The notes under the pieces were generated by a model. The model was not told the DNA's origin and ran no database searches. It saw only the letters and a list, made by a program, of their open reading frames with translations. Shown here in pieces: positions 4,911 through 5,613 of a stretch of 5,613 nt of DNA. The number at the start of each line of letters is the position of its first letter. Position 1 is the stretch's first letter. The position numbers and the translations under genes were made by a program. Source of the stretch: Fimbriimonadales bacterium. Lineage in GTDB: Bacteria > Armatimonadota > Fimbriimonadia > Fimbriimonadales > Fimbriimonadaceae. The stretch is from NCBI GenBank assembly GCA_026392145.1, contig JAPLCS010000365.1:1741-7353 (forward strand). The letters are read 5' to 3'.

Positions 4911-5613
4911 CGCCGCATTTCCTCAACAAGTAATTCTTCCGCTTCTTCGAGCGAGGTTTCAAAGTTACAGCCAGCTGCATTCTTGTGACCGCCGCCGCCA
5001 AAGGCTCTTGCGACCTCCGCCACGTCATAGGTGTTTCTTGAGCGGAGTGAGACTCGGATTTTGCCGGGCTTTGCTTCTCGAAGCAGGGCGGCAATTTGAA
5101 CGGTTTCGATGCTGAGTAGTTCGTTGACAAACCCCTCGGTGTCCTCATCACTTGCTTTTGCCCATTCGAAGTCGCGGTGGCTGAGGCATCCCCATGCGAG
5201 GCGGTCATCGAGGTCAAGCTTCATGGTTTCTAGCGCGTGACCAAGCAGTCGTGCAGAGGAAAGTCGACGGCTTTGGAAGACCTCTTCGCTTACGAGAATG
5301 ACGTTGGCACCGTGTTCCAGAAGCAATGAGGCGGCTCTCAGGGCATCTGCGCTGGTGTTTCTGAATCTAAATGAGCCTGTATCGGTTGAAATTCCGGTGT
5401 AGAAACAGGTGGCCATATCAGGGGTGAATTGTCCCTGCATGGCCTCAACTAGAAGAGTAAGGATAAGTGATGTTGCTGCGGCTGAGGTTTCGACGATGCG
5501 GATGTCGCCCGGAGCTTCAATGGGAACGTGGTGGTCAATGACGACGAGTTTTGAGAGGCTTTGGAAGTAAGGAGCGGTGTTGCCTAACCGTTCGAATGTA
5601 TCCAGGTCAACGA
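4892..5613 (-). CDS. nrnA: DHH/DHHA1 phosphoesterase, NrnA-like (partial, N-terminus outside window)
   Basis: The reading frame is open to the right edge, so only the C-terminal 239 residues are visible. The family's N-terminal HxxPDxD-type metal motif lies outside. Visible residue numbering starts at the edge. VDLDTFERLG (1-10) carries a conserved Asp pair, VVIDHHVP (23-30) is the DHH motif that gives the family its name, and YTGISTDTGSF (71-81) carries the conserved Asp77. The C-terminal DHHA1 domain ends with FGGGGHKNAAG (204-214), the substrate-binding glycine loop. Family members degrade 2-5 nt RNAs from the 5' or 3' end depending on the enzyme, and dephosphorylate 3'-phosphoadenosine 5'-phosphate, using Mn2+ in the cytosol. 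An ATG at 5440 is internal, since the DHH motif lies upstream of it. The position directly before truB with a 19-nt overlap supports NrnA. Another DHH-family exopolyphosphatase-like enzyme is less likely. Confidence 0.9.
   Translation of the reverse strand, partial: VDLDTFERLGNTAPYFQSLSKLVVIDHHVPIEAPGDIRIVETSAAATSLILTLLVEAMQGQFTPDMATCFYTGISTDTGSFRFRNTSADALRAASLLLEHGANVILVSEEVFQSRRLSSARLLGHALETMKLDLDDRLAWGCLSHRDFEWAKASDEDTEGFVNELLSIETVQIAALLREAKPGKIRVSLRSRNTYDVAEVARAFGGGGHKNAAGCNFETSLEEAEELLVEEMRRCLESS
4920..4924 (-). promoter_or_regulatory. Ribosome binding site of truB (decides the TTG start)
   Basis: GAGGA, read on the minus strand inside the end of the nrnA-like gene, lies 9 nt upstream of the TTG at 4910. 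With the in-frame TGA just upstream, it fixes the rare start codon. Confidence 0.7.

Noticed and set aside
1..5613. CRISPR arrays, insertion sequences, phage genes, tRNA or rRNA genes
   Set aside because: No regularly spaced repeats, transposase or integrase frames, or recognisable tRNA/rRNA sequences were seen on either strand.

Overview
This window reads as an ordinary bacterial chromosomal region of roughly balanced base composition. It has one flagellin gene on the plus strand (228-1649), convergent with a tightly packed minus-strand block of housekeeping genes (5613 down to 1832). The bacterial assignment is firm: bacterial flagellin, type II fatty-acid synthesis genes, TruB, a DHH phosphoesterase, and Shine-Dalgarno sequences. 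The phylum is not. The gene mix and protein style recall Armatimonadota (Fimbriimonadia-like) or a similar deep-branching group, but that is an impression from memory, not something the sequence proves.

Layout, left to right. Positions 1-227 hold a terminator-like hairpin (21-63), probably belonging to an upstream gene, and then the flagellin leader with a good ribosome binding site. The flagellin (473 aa) has conserved ends and an Ala/Thr-rich, beta-type middle that carries a Flagellin-IN-like motif. A GC-rich intrinsic terminator follows at 1686-1713. Next, on the minus strand, are fabF (1832-3115), acpP (3141-3380), a small DUF2752 membrane protein (3497-3994), truB (4038-4910), and the C-terminal 239 residues of an NrnA-like DHH/DHHA1 phosphoesterase, which runs off the right edge (4892-5613).

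In transcription order the minus strand is nrnA-like, truB, DUF2752, acpP, fabF. The nrnA-truB pair overlaps by 19 nt and is the familiar RNA-metabolism neighbourhood (rbfA-nrnA-truB in many bacteria): tRNA pseudouridine-55 formation and nanoRNA/pAp turnover. The acpP-fabF pair is the classical fatty-acid elongation pair. The DUF2752 gene sits between the two modules. The 116 nt between it and acpP contain a stem-loop that pairs fully only in minus-strand RNA, so it may be the boundary between the two transcription units or a leader element of acpP.

I found no mobile element, CRISPR array, tRNA, rRNA or phage gene, and no convincing previously undescribed multi-gene system. The points most worth checking are small-scale: the oddly placed ribosome binding site and the stem-loop ahead of acpP, a 16-bp near-perfect tandem duplication across the fabF stop codon, the TTG start of truB, the histidine-rich loop in the DUF2752 protein, and the domain make-up and TLR5-region substitutions of the flagellin.
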